Source of the DNA: Cephalotus follicularis
Taxonomy: Eukaryota; Streptophyta; Magnoliopsida; Oxalidales; Cephalotaceae
Length of the DNA: 64,000 nucleotides
NCBI GenBank assembly: GCA_001972305.1
Contig: BDDD01005827.1
Coordinates: 1 to 64,000 of the forward strand
Direction of reading: 5' to 3'
Within the stretch, counting starts at the first letter, position 1, and the number at the start of each line of letters is the position of its first letter. Below the pieces are notes generated by a model. The model was not told the DNA's origin. It searched no databases and worked only from the letters and a program-made list of their open reading frames with translations. Below are positions 21,881 to 33,298 of the stretch, piece after piece. A program made the translations under genes and the position numbers.

Positions 21881-22809
21881 GCGTTCTTACGAATTCCATG
21901 AGCAAAATCAAAACAGGGGATGCACAAAATCAACCCAAACTCAGTTCAATTCAACATGCAATCAAGTATTGACCATCACCACACATTATACATGTTATAT
22001 GTTCAAAAACATGTCAAAAACCCCTACCTCAATCGCTATCCTGAAATCGATTTGGAATTGATTTCTCTCTCTATGTCCAATTTTCTTCACCCTCTTTTAA
22101 ATCCTTCAATCCCGGTAGTTTTATCCCTATATTTTGCATTTACAACAGAAGAGGTATATATATACGTGAAATCAGTATGTATATACAAGCCAGTTACTAT
22201 AATCATTATTTGATTTGAATCAAAAGGATTACTAGAACTTCTAAGCCTCTAATCCCATTTAAATCACTTCTCCATCTTTCAATTAAATTTTATGATCCAA
22301 CTACTGATTTGCATGTTCGACAGTAGGTATATCATTGACATCAACATGTTTACATAACCATTTTAACCACAGAAAGTGAGCTTCGAATTGTAACTTACCT
22401 GGAATCAAAGCTTCAACCACTTGAACTCTTCAAATATTAACATGTAACCTCTAGCACTTCCCAGCAACTGTCCAGCTAGTCCTCCTCTTCCTCAGTGTTT
22501 TTCAACACTCAAATAGCTCAAGTATCAGCTGATATAAGTGCTAAATCTCGTGCCTTTCATTCCTCAGTTGGTTCAACTTTTAATATTCACTTCTCTCTCA
22601 CACATGCATGCATCCTCTCTTTTGTTCTTTCTCTTTAATTTTTGCATGCTGTGCAGGTGAAAGGAATACATGCAAGACACCTTAGTCTGCCTTCGCAACA
22701 GCTGGTGAAGCCTCTTTGCATGGCCAACACGTCTATGGACACATGCCAATGCTACCATCATTTAGACTCTGTCATTCAATTCCAGCTGACACATATCTTT
22801 GCGCCAGAA

Positions 22810-22975
22810 CACGTCTAAAGCGTCGTCGGTTTATCATGGGCGTCAACGCTTATACGCCTTTAAGCATCGATGCTGGGCGTTCAAAGGTCGACGATTTGGC
22901 GCCTTCAACTGTGCGTTCTGTACATGTGTCTGGGCTCAAAGCGTCGACGGTAATGAGTTAGGCGTCGGCGGTTTG
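22810..22975. repeat. GCGTCGAC array 1 of D2 3' LTR
   Basis: AAAGCGTCGTCGG, GGCGTCAACGCTTA, AAGCATCGATGC, AAGGTCGACG, AAAGCGTCGACGG and GGCGTCGGCGG, about 148-313 bp from the LTR start. Confidence 0.85.
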
Positions 22976-23123
22976 GCACCAGAATTTATTTCTTTACTTT
23001 TCCATCTAAGAATTTTATTCCAACTTCGTTCTATGCAAAAAAAGGTAACCGACATAACATCTCAAAAGAACATTTATTCATCGGTTGGTACAAAATACAT
23101 GAATTGAAATTGCGGTTATTACA

Positions 23124-23136
23124 TTCCCCCCTCCTT
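23124..23136 (-). other. Polypurine tract of D2
   Basis: The minus strand reads AAGGAGGGGGGAA directly before the 3' LTR start, with TTCAAGGACGAATT a little upstream (a degenerate form of the AATTTCG-AGGA-CGAAATT repeat). Confidence 0.88.
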
Positions 23137-23164
23137 AAAGATAATTCGTCCTTGAATTTAGTCT

Positions 23165-23645
23165 TTACATTCCGAACAAGTGGGGAAATGTCTCAATCAT
23201 TTTGTCCTCACGCTCCCACGTAGCTTCCTCCACCCCGTGAAAACGCCACAACACTTTTACCATAGGAATAGTCTTATTCCTCAGCACCTTCTCCATTCGA
23301 CCCACTATCCTTGTTGGTCACTCTTCATATGACAATTTAGGACTGATGAATCCAGGGTCATAGCTTAATATGTTGGATGGGTCAGGCACGTATTTCTGTA
23401 ACATGGAGACATGAAATACGTTATGCACATCCGACAAACTAGGCAGTAGTGCAATCTGATATACTACATCCCCCACCCTTTCCAGTATCTCATAAGGTCC
23501 AATATACCTTGGAGCCAACTTCCCGTTAAGGCCAAAACGGTGTACCCCTTTCGAGGGCGAGATCTTCAGGAAAACATGATCCCCCTTCTCGAATTCTAGC
23601 TTTCTCCTCTTGCTATCGGCGTAACTCCTCTGTTGACTTTGTAGC
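23165..23645 (-). pseudogene. Integrase C-terminus and chromodomain-like tail of D2
   Basis: Read right to left: [45 protein letters not shown] (GPY/F-type), [13 protein letters not shown], an in-frame TGA at 23318-23320, then the tail (RNKTIPMVKVLW, EEATWERED) and a stop at 23165-23167. It is fused directly to the RT N-terminus through a large deletion near 23645. The deletion junction keeps the reading frame ([14 protein letters not shown]). Confidence 0.88.
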
Positions 23646-23925
23646 AATTGGTCGAACAACTCCTCAATATGTGGCAGAGGATACTTGTTCTTCACCGTTA
23701 CTTGATTTAGCAGCCTGTAATCAATGCATAACCGCATCGATCCCTCCTTCTTTTTCACAAACAGGACCGGTGCTCCCCATGGTGATACACTCGGTCTGAT
23801 AAAGCCCTTATCAAGGTAATCCTACAATTGAATTTTCAGCTCCTTCAGTTCGGCAGGAGCCATTCGGTACGGTGCTTTGCATATAGGAGCAGTCCCCGGC
23901 AATAGTTCAATGTTGAACTCTCACT
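23646..23925 (-). pseudogene. RT N-terminal fragment of D2
   Basis: Minus-strand translation gives [21 protein letters not shown], a stop (TAG at about 23823), then [24 protein letters not shown] and [30 protein letters not shown]. These are RT entry motifs. The catalytic domain and RNase H are missing. Between this and gag (about 23930-24150) I see no coding match; protease is deleted. Confidence 0.85.
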
Positions 23926-24149
23926 ATTATGATCGCACTATTATCTATTATCGTATCGGTCAGCAAGAAATCGCTAGTTGGAGCATTCGCCTCCAATTAC
24001 ATATGTAAACAACTGTAATGCAATGCAAGTCATACAGAAAACATGATGCAATGAATGAGTATGTGACCCTAAGGTCAACTAATACACTAGCATTTATATA
24101 CCTCATATCAGTTATATCTTATTGGATAAGTATAACCCTACCTTCCATG

Positions 24150-24656
24150 ATTCTTTTTCGCATATCTCCTCGCGGTTGAGCAGCCGCGCCACTTCCACCA
24201 GTTCCCTCACTACTCGGTTGGGCTTTCACAATGGGACACTCTTTCACGCGATGATCAGATGAACCACATCTCAAGCACTTCCCTGCCTTCTTCCAACACT
24301 TAGTTTCCTCATGATTTGGAAGACCAGAAAAATTACATCCTCCAAAATTCGGGTGACCGCTTCGGATGGGAGTCCTTAAACGAGAAGTATCTTGAGTAGC
24401 AGTCTATTGAGGGTGCTTCAAAGCTCACCTAGACCGTCTAGAAAGATGTCTAACCTGTTGTGCTTGAACGTACAATCGCTGCATTTCCTCCATGTGAGCT
24501 GCACTAGCAGTCATCTGTTGTCGGATAAAATCGGTTATCCGTTCCATCTTCGCCGCATTGGCTTGAATCTGCTGTTGGAAGAGGTCAGCCATGCGGTCAA
24601 AGTTACTCCTCTCTTCTTGCACTGAGGAATATTCACTGCTTCCCTTGCTGGCGGAT
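24150..24656 (-). pseudogene. gag: Gag remnant of D2, interrupted by element A
   Basis: Right to left: SASKGSSEYSSVQEERSNF, MADLFQQQIQANAAKMERI (helical N-terminal region, like the DYFQQQMA region of A), then a short linker directly into the nucleocapsid. The capsid domain is deleted. The first knuckle is degenerate (CNFSGLPNHEETKC, second Cys replaced by Ser); the second, CLRCGSSDHRVKEC, is intact. The first 21 codons of this gag lie beyond element A at 41250-41313. Confidence 0.85.
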
Positions 24657-24767
24657 AAAGTGATGGTTTTTCCTAATTTGATGATTTTTTTCCGAACTAT
24701 GATGATGTTGATGTTAAACGATTATGTACTTAGAAGTGTGATTACTTGGTATGTACACTGGAGGTAG

Positions 24768-24920
24768 TCGACTAGCACGGAGGACCAGCCGACTGGATGG
24801 CTGCTTATGGGAGCAGTCGACTGGTGGGATGAACCAGGCGACTGGCCAACTGTCGAGCCACCTGGCAACGAACTGCCAGGCGAGCAGCCGACTGCTAGGT
24901 GTGGACAGCCGACTGGATCG
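24768..24920. repeat. GTCGAC palindrome array 1, LTR A 5' copy
   Basis: AGTCGACTAGC, AGCCGACTGG, AGTCGACTGG, AGGCGACTGG, AGCCGACTGC and AGCCGACTGG at about 30-bp steps. Confidence 0.9.
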
Positions 24921-26129
24921 TGCTCTGTTTTGTTGCATGTGGTAGAAATCACATGCTACAACTGACAGATGGAAGTGGATGCCATCTGTGCTTCATGCAG
25001 CTAAAGGAAAGGATAAAGGGGACACCTGTGGATCATGCAAACTTCATGGGGCAGAGAAATTAGACCTGTGAGTTTGTGCATGCATGTGAATGAGGGAGTG
25101 TGGCATTTAGTGCCATGTGAGGGAGCTAGGGGAGAATGAAAGAGAAAAGGCTCTACATAAAATTCCTCTCCTCACTTCTCTCGTCCAGGTGCTGAGAGGC
25201 CAAAGAACCAAAGGAAACAGTAGCGAAAAACACAAAGAAAAGAGGGAAGAAGAGTGTTTTTCCATTGTTGAAGCTTAGAGCTCGGGTTGGAGCTACTGGG
25301 CTGTTCTTGGAGCTGCTGGGCTTGGAGTTGGAGATTCTGGGGAGCTCAAAACGTATCTGTTGGAACACAAAAAGGTGGGCTTACAGATTCCTAACTTGGA
25401 ATCAAAAGGTAGGGGAAATAGTAGAGAATGCTATGCATGCATTTTGAGTTTAAGAGTAATGATGTTATAAATGGATGGTGTAGTTGTCTGGCTGTGAATT
25501 TCTGTATTGATGTTGTTGTTATTGTTAATGAATAACCTGACATGCACACCGAATTTTGGATTGGTTTTCATGCAATACCATGTTTGGGTTTCATTTGAAT
25601 TATAATGAAAACGGAGAATAATTGTCACACCCCGCTTGCATTAACAACATACAACATGGCAATTTAACAGATATCCAGCTTATACAGAGAACGATAAAAT
25701 TTAAAACTTTTAAACAGACATCATCTTGCGGAAGCATTTATATATAAGCTGAAACAAACGGAACCATGCGTCCCATACCGCATGATTCCCACAACATCCA
25801 CGGTAAAACATAGATAAAAATCCCACAAGCGGAGCATGATCCAAAGTTGATACAACAACAATAGCAAAACATTAGTACATAAACCAAAGTACAACATGTT
25901 CGCTACACTGCTTAACAAAGCACTTAAAGCGTAAAACTCTGCCACATCACAGTCCGATACGGCCATGCCCGACGATATCCACAACGCAGCATCAATCTGC
26001 AACAGTAGGGGGTTAGCCTTTGTCCTCACTCGGCCAAAGTCATAAAAGCAACACAATATCAATAAAACCAAAGTATAAAAGCAGCATGATGCAGTACATA
26101 CTATATCTCGATGCATATATATAAATATA

Positions 26130-26470
26130 GATATTCATATGCCAAAACACGATGTCACGATATCACAGTAATCACGATGTCACAATGTCACAATGCACGG
26201 TCTCAAACAAGTCCAAAGGACTACACAATACACGGTTCACGATGGGTACGAAGAGCATCGCCAACTCCTGGCCCCAACGTCGTACATCCCGACATCGGCC
26301 CCGACTCCGGACGGCACGAAGCAGGTCACAATGCAGTGAGTCACCCAGCCAACTCCTGGCCCCTGAGTCAAACCGGCCACTAGTCATCGCTGGCATCTCC
26401 GCCACGCAACTTGTACGACCACAATCACAATCACAATCAGCAATCACAGTCAAGCTCAATCACAATCATC
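26130..26470. repeat. Low-complexity CACRATGTCACRAT repeats in H
   Basis: Words TCACGATGTCACAATG (26140-26200) and CACAATCACAATCA (26410-26465) repeat within the LTR. Simple-sequence drift; nothing coding. Confidence 0.6.
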
Positions 26471-26807
26471 TCGATGCTCAAAACTGTTTTCCAAGTAGTT
26501 TATAAAACAAAATACTTGAAAACAAACTCATTTTCACGATGTCACGGTTCACGGTTCTCGATATCATAAAACTCAGTTCACGGTATTTTTGGAAGTTATT
26601 TTCATGGTTCGAAAGTATATATTTTCTCAAAACATATATTTTCGTGTAAAGTAATGATTTTCATTAAACTACAATGCACTTCCCGAAAGGTGATACAACA
26701 GTTCAAACTCAATAATCACAATGCTCAAAACAGTTTATAAAGCTTCACGAAGCAAAACATCACAATACACGATGCATATATATGTTCACGGGCAAAACAG
26801 GCCCCCA

Positions 26808-27110
26808 ACAGTCGGCTGCCTCCCACCGGCACTCGGTTGTTCCCATCAAAGTAGTCGGCTGCCAATCCCAGGCAGTCGGCTACACAACCAGATAGTCGGC
26901 TGCCCGCACTCGACAGTCGGCTGGCCCTCAGGACAGTCGGCTGTCCACACTCCCGCAGTCGGCTGCTGACCTACAACAGTCGACTACACAACCTCTGCAG
27001 ACATTTTCTGGAAACGAACATGGGTAGTCGACTGGCCTCATAAGAACAGTCGGCTGGACCCATAGGCAGTCAACTGCCCAACGTGGGCAGTCGGGTGGAT
27101 TCTACAGTAG
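26808..27110. repeat. AGTCGGCTG array 2 of LTR H
   Basis: About a dozen motifs, mostly AGTCGGCTGCC or AGTCGGCTGG with AGTCGACT interspersed at 25-35 bp. The GTCGGC core variant dominates here. Confidence 0.88.
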
Positions 27111-27624
27111 GTGTAAAAACCAACAGCTAAAACAGCCACAATCACACACCCAACACAGCCCAAAATTACACATTTATGCACATACACGTTCCAAGCTCAC
27201 AATATAACACAAACATGCATTTTATTCCATCAAAAACATTATCAATTGAAATTATGTTGCAAAAATGACTTCCCCCTACCTTAGAACCCCAAGATAGGAG
27301 TTGCAATCCACCTCTTTATGTCTAAATCCGAGGCTCTTGCAACCCCAACACGTCCAGCAACCTTCCACAGGTCCGAAATCCCACAGTCAAGCCTCCAAGC
27401 TTTCGGTTTCCTCACAAACCCTTTGTTCCACACAAAACACACACACACTTCCACTCTCAACTCACAAACACTCTTGGAAAACACAGAGGATGATGGAGAA
27501 AGAGGAGAGAAAGGCTGTGTTTTATGGAGAAAGACCCGGCCCCTCCTCTGCCATCTGCCATAAAAACCAAAACATCCCACCTTTTGTCACTTAAGGCAGA
27601 CAGCACGTGGGTTGTCTGGTGCAT

Positions 27625-27765
27625 GGCAGTCGACTGCCTTGGCCTGGCAGTCGGCTATTTCTGCCGACACTCCCACCAGCCGGCTGCTTCCCCACAACAG
27701 CTGGCTGCCACGCCTCAGCAAAGGGTCCAGTCGGCTGCCTCCATGTGGCAGTCGGCTGCCCCTGC
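27625..27765. repeat. AGTCGGCTG array 1 of LTR H
   Basis: AGTCGACTGCC, AGTCGGCTA, AGCCGGCTGC, AGCTGGCTGCC, AGTCGGCTGCC and AGTCGGCTGCC, 140-280 bp from the LTR start. Confidence 0.88.
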
Positions 27766-28039
27766 ACAAAAACACACCACAACACACTTTCTTGAAACAC
27801 TTCACTACACAAAAGAGGGAAAAACACGATTCTCATTAACACAAGGTGTAAAATTACATTGGAAAAGTAATATTACACATAAATGAAAATCCTGGGCGTT
27901 ATAATAATGCATGAATTGAGTTGTGTTTTAGACCAGGATATGAATACCGATGATATTCTGTGATATGAATACGTGTGGAATGGTTTCAATTGCTTGTTGA
28001 ATGGATTTAGAAGTGAATTACCGGTACTGTCTAGCCCAG

Positions 28040-28262
28040 AACAGCCGACTGTTTAAGTGAAACAGTTGACTACTCGATCATCCAGCCGACTGTCATGTAA
28101 GAACAGTCGACTGTGCATGCATTTTTGCCCAAAACAGTCGACTGTAGAAGGAAGACAGTCGACTGCTGATTACTCGTGATGAAGAAGTCGACTATTGGGG
28201 AAGAACAGTCGACTGTCTTAAGGATCCAGTCGACTGTTATGGAAAAACAGCCGACTGTTATA
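28040..28262. repeat. GTCGAC stem-loop array 2, LTR A 5' copy
   Basis: Pairs such as GCCGACTGTTT-AAGTG-AAACAGTTGACT (28053-28080) and AGTCGACTGT-AGAAGGAAG-ACAGTCGACT (28135-28163) form extended hairpins with purine-rich loops. Confidence 0.9.
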
Positions 28263-29431
28263 ACAGAGATTGAACCTTTAGAGAAGGTGATAGGCCTAGG
28301 TTAAATACCAACAACCCTAGGTGCATTCTCAGCATATGTTTGCCCTGCATTTGAACTGCTACTGTACTGTAAATTGATATTTGGTTGATTACTGAATGTA
28401 TTAACCATCTTGGAAAACTTGCATGATTATTATAATCATTTTGGGATAAGAAAATGTATATTTGACAAATATAAACTTATATTTTCAAATCACTGGGGGA
28501 GTATTCCCAAAGATGGAGAAATGTATTGTTCCAAGTATTACAACTTATAACAACCTGATAATGGAGTATTATATTTTAAACAAATATATTTGGATCAAGT
28601 AATCATGTTTTGTTGCTTGACTTGTATTGTATTGTGCTTGTAAACTATTGATTACTTAGCCGCTGTGCTAGTAACATGCTGTTGGTTTAGCCGCCGTGCT
28701 AAGCAACATACGGAGGACTTGCTCCCAACTATTCGCAAACGGGGATGGGGTAAGAGTGCATGACGTTGGGTCCAGGAGGTGGCGACGGTTATGACGACCT
28801 GCTTGTCTGGTTCCTTTTGGGGACATACCTACTACCTGCGTTTGATATAACCTTATCAGGTTGTACCTGTACTGTAAACAGGCATACATTTTTATATGTA
28901 TATACAGAGATATAATTACTGAGGAAATTACATGTCATGCTGCATCACTATGCATTCATTCATGATACGCATTACCTTTGACCTTGAACTGTATACATGA
29001 ACTTTTCTACTTAGCCGAGTGAGGACAAAGGCTAACCCCCTACTGTAACAGATTGATGGAGTGGGTTTTGATATGGAGCACGCAAGGAGACTTAAGGAGA
29101 AGACTAAGCTATTGCTCTTATTTTTATGTACTGAATTACTGAACAATAATTATGTAACTGGATCATTGTAACTTGGGTTTATTCTATTTCGTACTGTGTC
29201 ATCACGCTCCGTTTATGGGCGATCGACAATGATGTTGGGTTTATATAAACTCTGTGGGTATCACATAGTATGGGATGCGTGATACATATTTGATTTCAGC
29301 TTATTTCATGTTATTGCTTCCGCTACTGAAGGTTTTTGTTTATACGTTTTATCGCATGAGCTAAATTATTTTGTGTTGATTGCCTTACCGTTTTTTTGTT
29401 GTCCTCTTGGAAAAACGGGGGTGTGACAAAG

Positions 29432-29443
29432 TGGTATTAGAGC
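29432..29443 (+). other. Primer binding site of element A
   Basis: TGGTATTAGAGC, one mismatch to the tRNA-iMet complement, just after the 5' LTR. Confidence 0.87.
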
Positions 29444-29510
29444 ATATTCCATATATGCTTAGCTAGGATACTTTCCTTGTCAATCAATAAATTGTTTTCC
29501 TAAAGTCGTG

Positions 29511-29533
29511 ACTAACCGTCATCCTTCTTATAG
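29511..29533 (+). promoter_or_regulatory. Candidate branch point and 3' splice site before gag of A
   Basis: CTAAC (29511-29515), then a pyrimidine-rich stretch (ATCCTTCTTATAG) ending at 29533, 6 bp before the gag ATG at 29540. It could pair with the AGGTAGGGG donor at 25408 in the LTR (inference). Confidence 0.45.
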
Positions 29534-29539
29534 GAACAA

Positions 29540-30631
29540 ATGGACCGAAGAAGAACACGCGCTAGGGGTAGAGCTGTTGGAGCCGATGGCCCTGAGGAAG
29601 CGAATATGCCGTAAGGAATGAATGTTCCCTTGGATGAGAGAGATTCGATGGTTCGTATCACGGATTACTTTCAACAGCAGATGGCCATTAATATGGCTAA
29701 TGCGGAGGAATTGCGTCAGAATTATGCGCAAGCACAACCACGACACAGAGCTCCTGACCCGTGCCCAGAGGAGGATGCTAATCAGTTTGGGAGGAACATT
29801 GAGAGATTCATGCGTCAGAATCCGCCTAGCTTTCGGGGAGATCTAGATGCTACCATCGCCGAGAGGTGGCTACAAGACTTGGAGAAAATCTTTGAAGTAA
29901 TGGACTGTATAGACGAACAGAAATTGAAGTTTGCCGTGTACCGTCTATGGGGAGAGGCCACTCACTGGTGGGAGATGGTCAAAGCGGGGTGGGAGTCAGT
30001 TAGACTCGATGCTACCTGGGAGAGATTCCAAACAGAGTTCCTCGATTCCTATGTGCCCCGAGTTGAGCAAGAACGGAGGGAGACAGAGCTTCTTGAGTTA
30101 CATCAAGGGGAGATGATTGTGGCCGAGTACCAGGACAAGTTTATAGAGCTAGCCAGACATTCACCTTATCTGGTAGCCGATGAAGTGAAAAAGATATGGA
30201 GATTTATGAGGGGTTTGCGACCGGATCTTCGGTCGAGGATTAGGGCTATGGAGCTGGGTACTTTTTCGGAGGTTGCTCAAAAAGCGAGGCTGCTGGAAAG
30301 CATATCCAGTGAGGACCGAGCAGAGAGGGCCCGAGCACAACAAAATAAACAGAGCCCGACAAGACCAGCTTCTTCAAAATGGCAAGGCAGTGGTTCTCTG
30401 ACGAAATCATCGAAGAACAGATCTGGACAGACTGCCACACAGGGTACTCCTAGCCAAGAGAGTAATGCCGGAACTGGAGCTTGCTATCACTGTGGTCGTA
30501 AAGGCCACTTAGAGAAAGATTGCTGGAGGATGAATGGATTGTGTTTGAGGTGTGGGGCATCTGGCTATTCCGTGAGAGATTGCCCGAAGAGTCAGGCTAC
30601 AGCACCTACTGGACCAGCTAGTGCATTGTGA
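29540..30631 (+). pseudogene. gag: Gag of element A (one stop)
   Basis: Capsid/nucleocapsid protein. The start at 29540 (MDRRRTRARGRA) matches B, but an in-frame TAA at 29612 (B has CGA) follows, and the open part runs 29618-30628. The capsid domain (FRGDLDATIAERWLQDLEKIF, HWWEMVKAGW, RFMRGLRPDLRSRI) is complete. The first knuckle, CYHCGRKGHLEKDC, is intact; the second is CLRCGASGYSVRDC, where His is replaced by Tyr, likely weakening zinc binding. A deletion just after the knuckles, relative to B, ends the frame at the TGA at 30629 and shifts protease into another frame. Confidence 0.93.
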
Positions 30632-31698
30632 AAGGTAGAGTTTTTACCCTTTCACAGGCAGAGGTTCCGGAGTCTACCTCGGTCATTGGAGGTACACTAT
30701 ATATTTATGGTTTTTCTGCTAGAGTATTGATGGACCCTGGAGCATCACATTCTTTTATTTCTTCACAATTTGCATCATACTTAGATGTAACACCCGACTG
30801 TATGCCGTACACCTTGGATGTGAGTACACCGACTGGAATTTCCATGTATACAGATACCGTATATAGAAGTTGTGAGATATCTGTGGCAGGCATTTCCTTG
30901 TATGCAGATTTTATAGTATTGCCTATTCGCGACTTTGACGTTATTCTGGGGATGGATTGGCTGTCAGCACATCATGCTTACATGGACTGCTACAGCAAGA
31001 CGGTTGATTTTCGTCTGCCCGATGGTACTGTTTTCCAGTTTAAGGGAGATAAAGGGTTTTCTACACCAATTGTATCCTTTATCAGTGCATCGAGGTATCT
31101 CGAGAAAGGATGCGAAGGATATCTTGCTTATGTAAGGAAAGAGAAGAGTCTGAACCTGGAGGAGATCCCAGTGGTGTGTGAATTTCCAGATGTATTTCCT
31201 GACGACTTGGGATCTTTGCCACCGAAGAGGAATATGGAGTTTGTTATCGACCTTATACCAGGTACAACTCCTATTTCTAAAGCACCGTATAGAATGTCTC
31301 CTGCAGAATTGAGGGAACTGAAATTGCAGTTGCAAGATCTGATCGATAAGGGTTTTATTCGACCCAGTGTTTCTCGGTGGGGTGCGCCTGTACTGTTTGT
31401 CAAGAAGAAGGACGGGTCGATGAGGCTCTGCATTGACTACAGAATGTTAAACAAGGCAACTATCAAGAACAAGTATCCTTTACCTCACATCGAGGATTTG
31501 TTCGACCAGTTGCAAGGGGCGAGAGTATTCTCGAAGCTTGATTTGAGGTCAGGCTATCACCAGTTGAGGGTGAGGGAAGGAGATATTGAGAAGACTGCTT
31601 TCCGGACAAGGTATGGTCACTACGAGTTCCTAGTGATGCCTTTTGGTGTTACCAATGCACCGGCCGCATTCATGACATTGATGAACGATGTGTTTTGA
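30628..31698 (+). pseudogene. Protease and RT N-terminal half of element A
   Basis: The frame differs from gag because of the upstream deletion. Protease has [12 protein letters not shown] (Asp-Pro-Gly in the active-site position) and [16 protein letters not shown] then runs from [15 protein letters not shown] through [56 protein letters not shown] and [12 protein letters not shown]. It stops at the TGA at 31696 (B has CGA) just before the FIDD catalytic motif. The intact LPxR-to-NAPAAF span shows what B lost in its frameshift. Confidence 0.93.
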
Positions 31699-31722
31699 CC
31701 GTACCTGGACCGCTTTGTCATC

Positions 31723-32982
31723 GTGTTTATTGACGACGTACTAGTATACTCAAGGAGTGAGGAGGAGCATGCTTGCCATCTGAGGTTGGTTTTGCAGATT
31801 CTCTTAGAGCAGCAGCTGTACGCCAAATTCAGTGAGTGTGAATTTTGTCTTGACCGTGTGATCTTCCTTGGTCACATTGTATCTGGAGAGGGTTTGGCGG
31901 TGGATCCGTCAAAGACAGAGGTGGTTCGAGATTTGCCACAGCCAAAGAGCGTAACGGAGGTACGCAGTTTTCTTGGCTTGACGGGGTATTACAGAAGGTT
32001 TATCCAGAACTTTTCAAGGATAGTCGTGCCCTTGAATAGACTGACCCAGAAGAAGACCTTGTTTGTCTGGGATGAAGATTGTGAAGCTAGTTTCCGTGAA
32101 CTGAAGGATCTGTTGGTTTCCGCTCCTATCTTGGCATTACCCGAGGGTAATGAGGGCTTTGCAGTCTACAGTGATACTTCAGGTAAGGGATTGGGTTACG
32201 TGCTGATGCAACGAGGTAGAGTGATCGCTTATGCTTCACGGAAGCTAAAGCCATACGAAGAGAATTACCCGACTCACGATCTTGAACTGGCAGCTAGTAT
32301 CTTTGCTCTTCAGAAATGGAGACACTACTTGTATGGAGCTCAGTTTGAGATCTTTACCGATCATAAGAGTTTGAGGTACCTATTTTGTCAGGACACACTG
32401 AACATGAGGCAGCGCATGTGGGTAGAATTCTTTAATGATTATGACTGCAGTATCCAATACCACCCGGGGAAAGAGAATGTAGTCGCTGATGCCTTGATCC
32501 GCAAGGCTGTGGTTGCCAGTGCGATGGTGTCACAATGGAAGATGTTGGAAGACTTCCAAGAGTGGTTTTCGTTTAATCAGTCACCAGGAATCATTTTGGC
32601 TGATATGCGAGTGCAGCCTGTGTTACTGGATCACATCAAGGATGCACAATCGCACGATCTGGAGTTACAGCGGATCCGAGAGAACCTGGACTCGAAATCT
32701 GATTTTCGAGTGCATGCTGATGGTGTTCTGAGATATCGGGGACGTGTGTGTCTACCGAATGCGCCAGGGTTGAAGAATGAGTTACTCCACGGGGCTCATA
32801 AATCTCTGTACAGTATTCATCCTGGTAGCACTAAAATGTATCAAGATATGAAGAAGTGTTACTGGTGGCCTGGCATGAAGCGAGAGATCGTTGAGTATAT
32901 GGCAAGATGTTTGACTTGCCAGACAGTTAAGGCCGAGCACCAGAGACCGGCAGGATTGCTACAACCTTTACCAATTCCATAG
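31723..32982 (+). pseudogene. RT C-terminus, RNase H and integrase zinc region of element A
   Basis: Same frame as the preceding part after the 31696 stop. Starts at the catalytic motif FIDDVLVYS, then thumb, RNase H ([41 protein letters not shown]), connection and the integrase HHCC region ([10 protein letters not shown] ... CLTCQ). Open for 419 codons, the longest frame in the window. It stops at the TAG at 32980, where B has GAG (Glu). Confidence 0.93.
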
Positions 32983-33003
32983 TGGAAATGGGAACATGTT
33001 ACG

Positions 33004-33298
33004 ATGGATTTTGTTTTGGGTTTTCCTCTGACTCGGAACCGTCACAACGCTGTGTGGGTTGTCGTAGAAAGACTCACCAAATCAGTACACTTTCTGCCTA
33101 CACACGTTACCGATTCTGCGAGCAAGCCAGCTCGTTTGTATGTAAAGGAGATAGTGAGGCTACACGGTGTTCCAGTCAGCATCGTATATGATAGAGATGT
33201 CATCTTCACTTCCAACTTCTGGAAGAGGTTTCAGAGAGCTTTCAGGACGAAGCTGAACCTGAGTACTGCCTTCCACCCTCAGACCGATGGGCAGTCTG
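33004..33298 (+). pseudogene. Integrase core of A, first part, cut by G1
   Basis: In frame with the previous segment. Has the first catalytic Asp (MDFVLGFPL) and the second (VYDRDVIFTSNF), ending at HPQTDGQS, where G1 inserted. The third catalytic residue is at about 38042 beyond G1. Confidence 0.92.

Larger units (their letters stand above)
20412..23123 (-). mobile_element. 3' LTR of D2
   Basis: Minus strand: TGTAATAACCGCAATTTC to GGGGTGTGACA (2712 bp), near-identical in layout to 41417-44075. A TATA-like CTTATATCAGCTG lies at about 22525-22540 and AGGTAGGGG (rc) at 22021-22029. The GAGGACAACGGCTAAC block (rc) is at 20734-20755. It has a TA-repeat expansion that the 5' LTR lacks. Confidence 0.93.
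25623..27903 (-). mobile_element. Solo LTR H
   Basis: Ends TGTCACACCCCG on the left and GGGCGTTATA on the right (minus-strand start TATAACGCCC, a G>A change from TGTAACGCCC). Flanked by ATAAT at 25618-25622 and 27904-27908; the other A LTR has the single uninterrupted ATAAT at 39726-39730. No internal sequence is present, so the element was lost by LTR-LTR recombination. It carries AGTCGGCTG arrays, AGGTAGGGG (rc, 27272-27281), CCAACTCCTGGCCCC (26264-26278) and the rc of GAGGACAAAGGCTAAC (about 26010-26032). Confidence 0.95.
24657..29428 (+). mobile_element. 5' LTR of A, split by solo LTR H
   Basis: 24657-25622 aligns with 38765-39729 and 27904-29428 with 39725-41249. The first 60-odd bp of the LTR are missing at the junction with D2. 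Signals: palindrome array 1 (24768-24920), TATA-like ACATAAAA (about 25156), donor-like AGGTAGGGG (25408), array 2 (28040-28262), conserved 3' blocks, end GGGGGTGTGACA. Confidence 0.92.

Noticed and set aside
24714..24952. Recurrent ~75-codon ORFs over the palindrome arrays (also 27587-27842, 38822-39060, 7766-8038, 15148-15420)
   Set aside because: The palindrome CAGTCGACTG has no stop in any frame on either strand, so tandem arrays open frames automatically. Repeats of Ser-Arg-Leu or Val-Gly-Cys are a by-product and both strands are open together.
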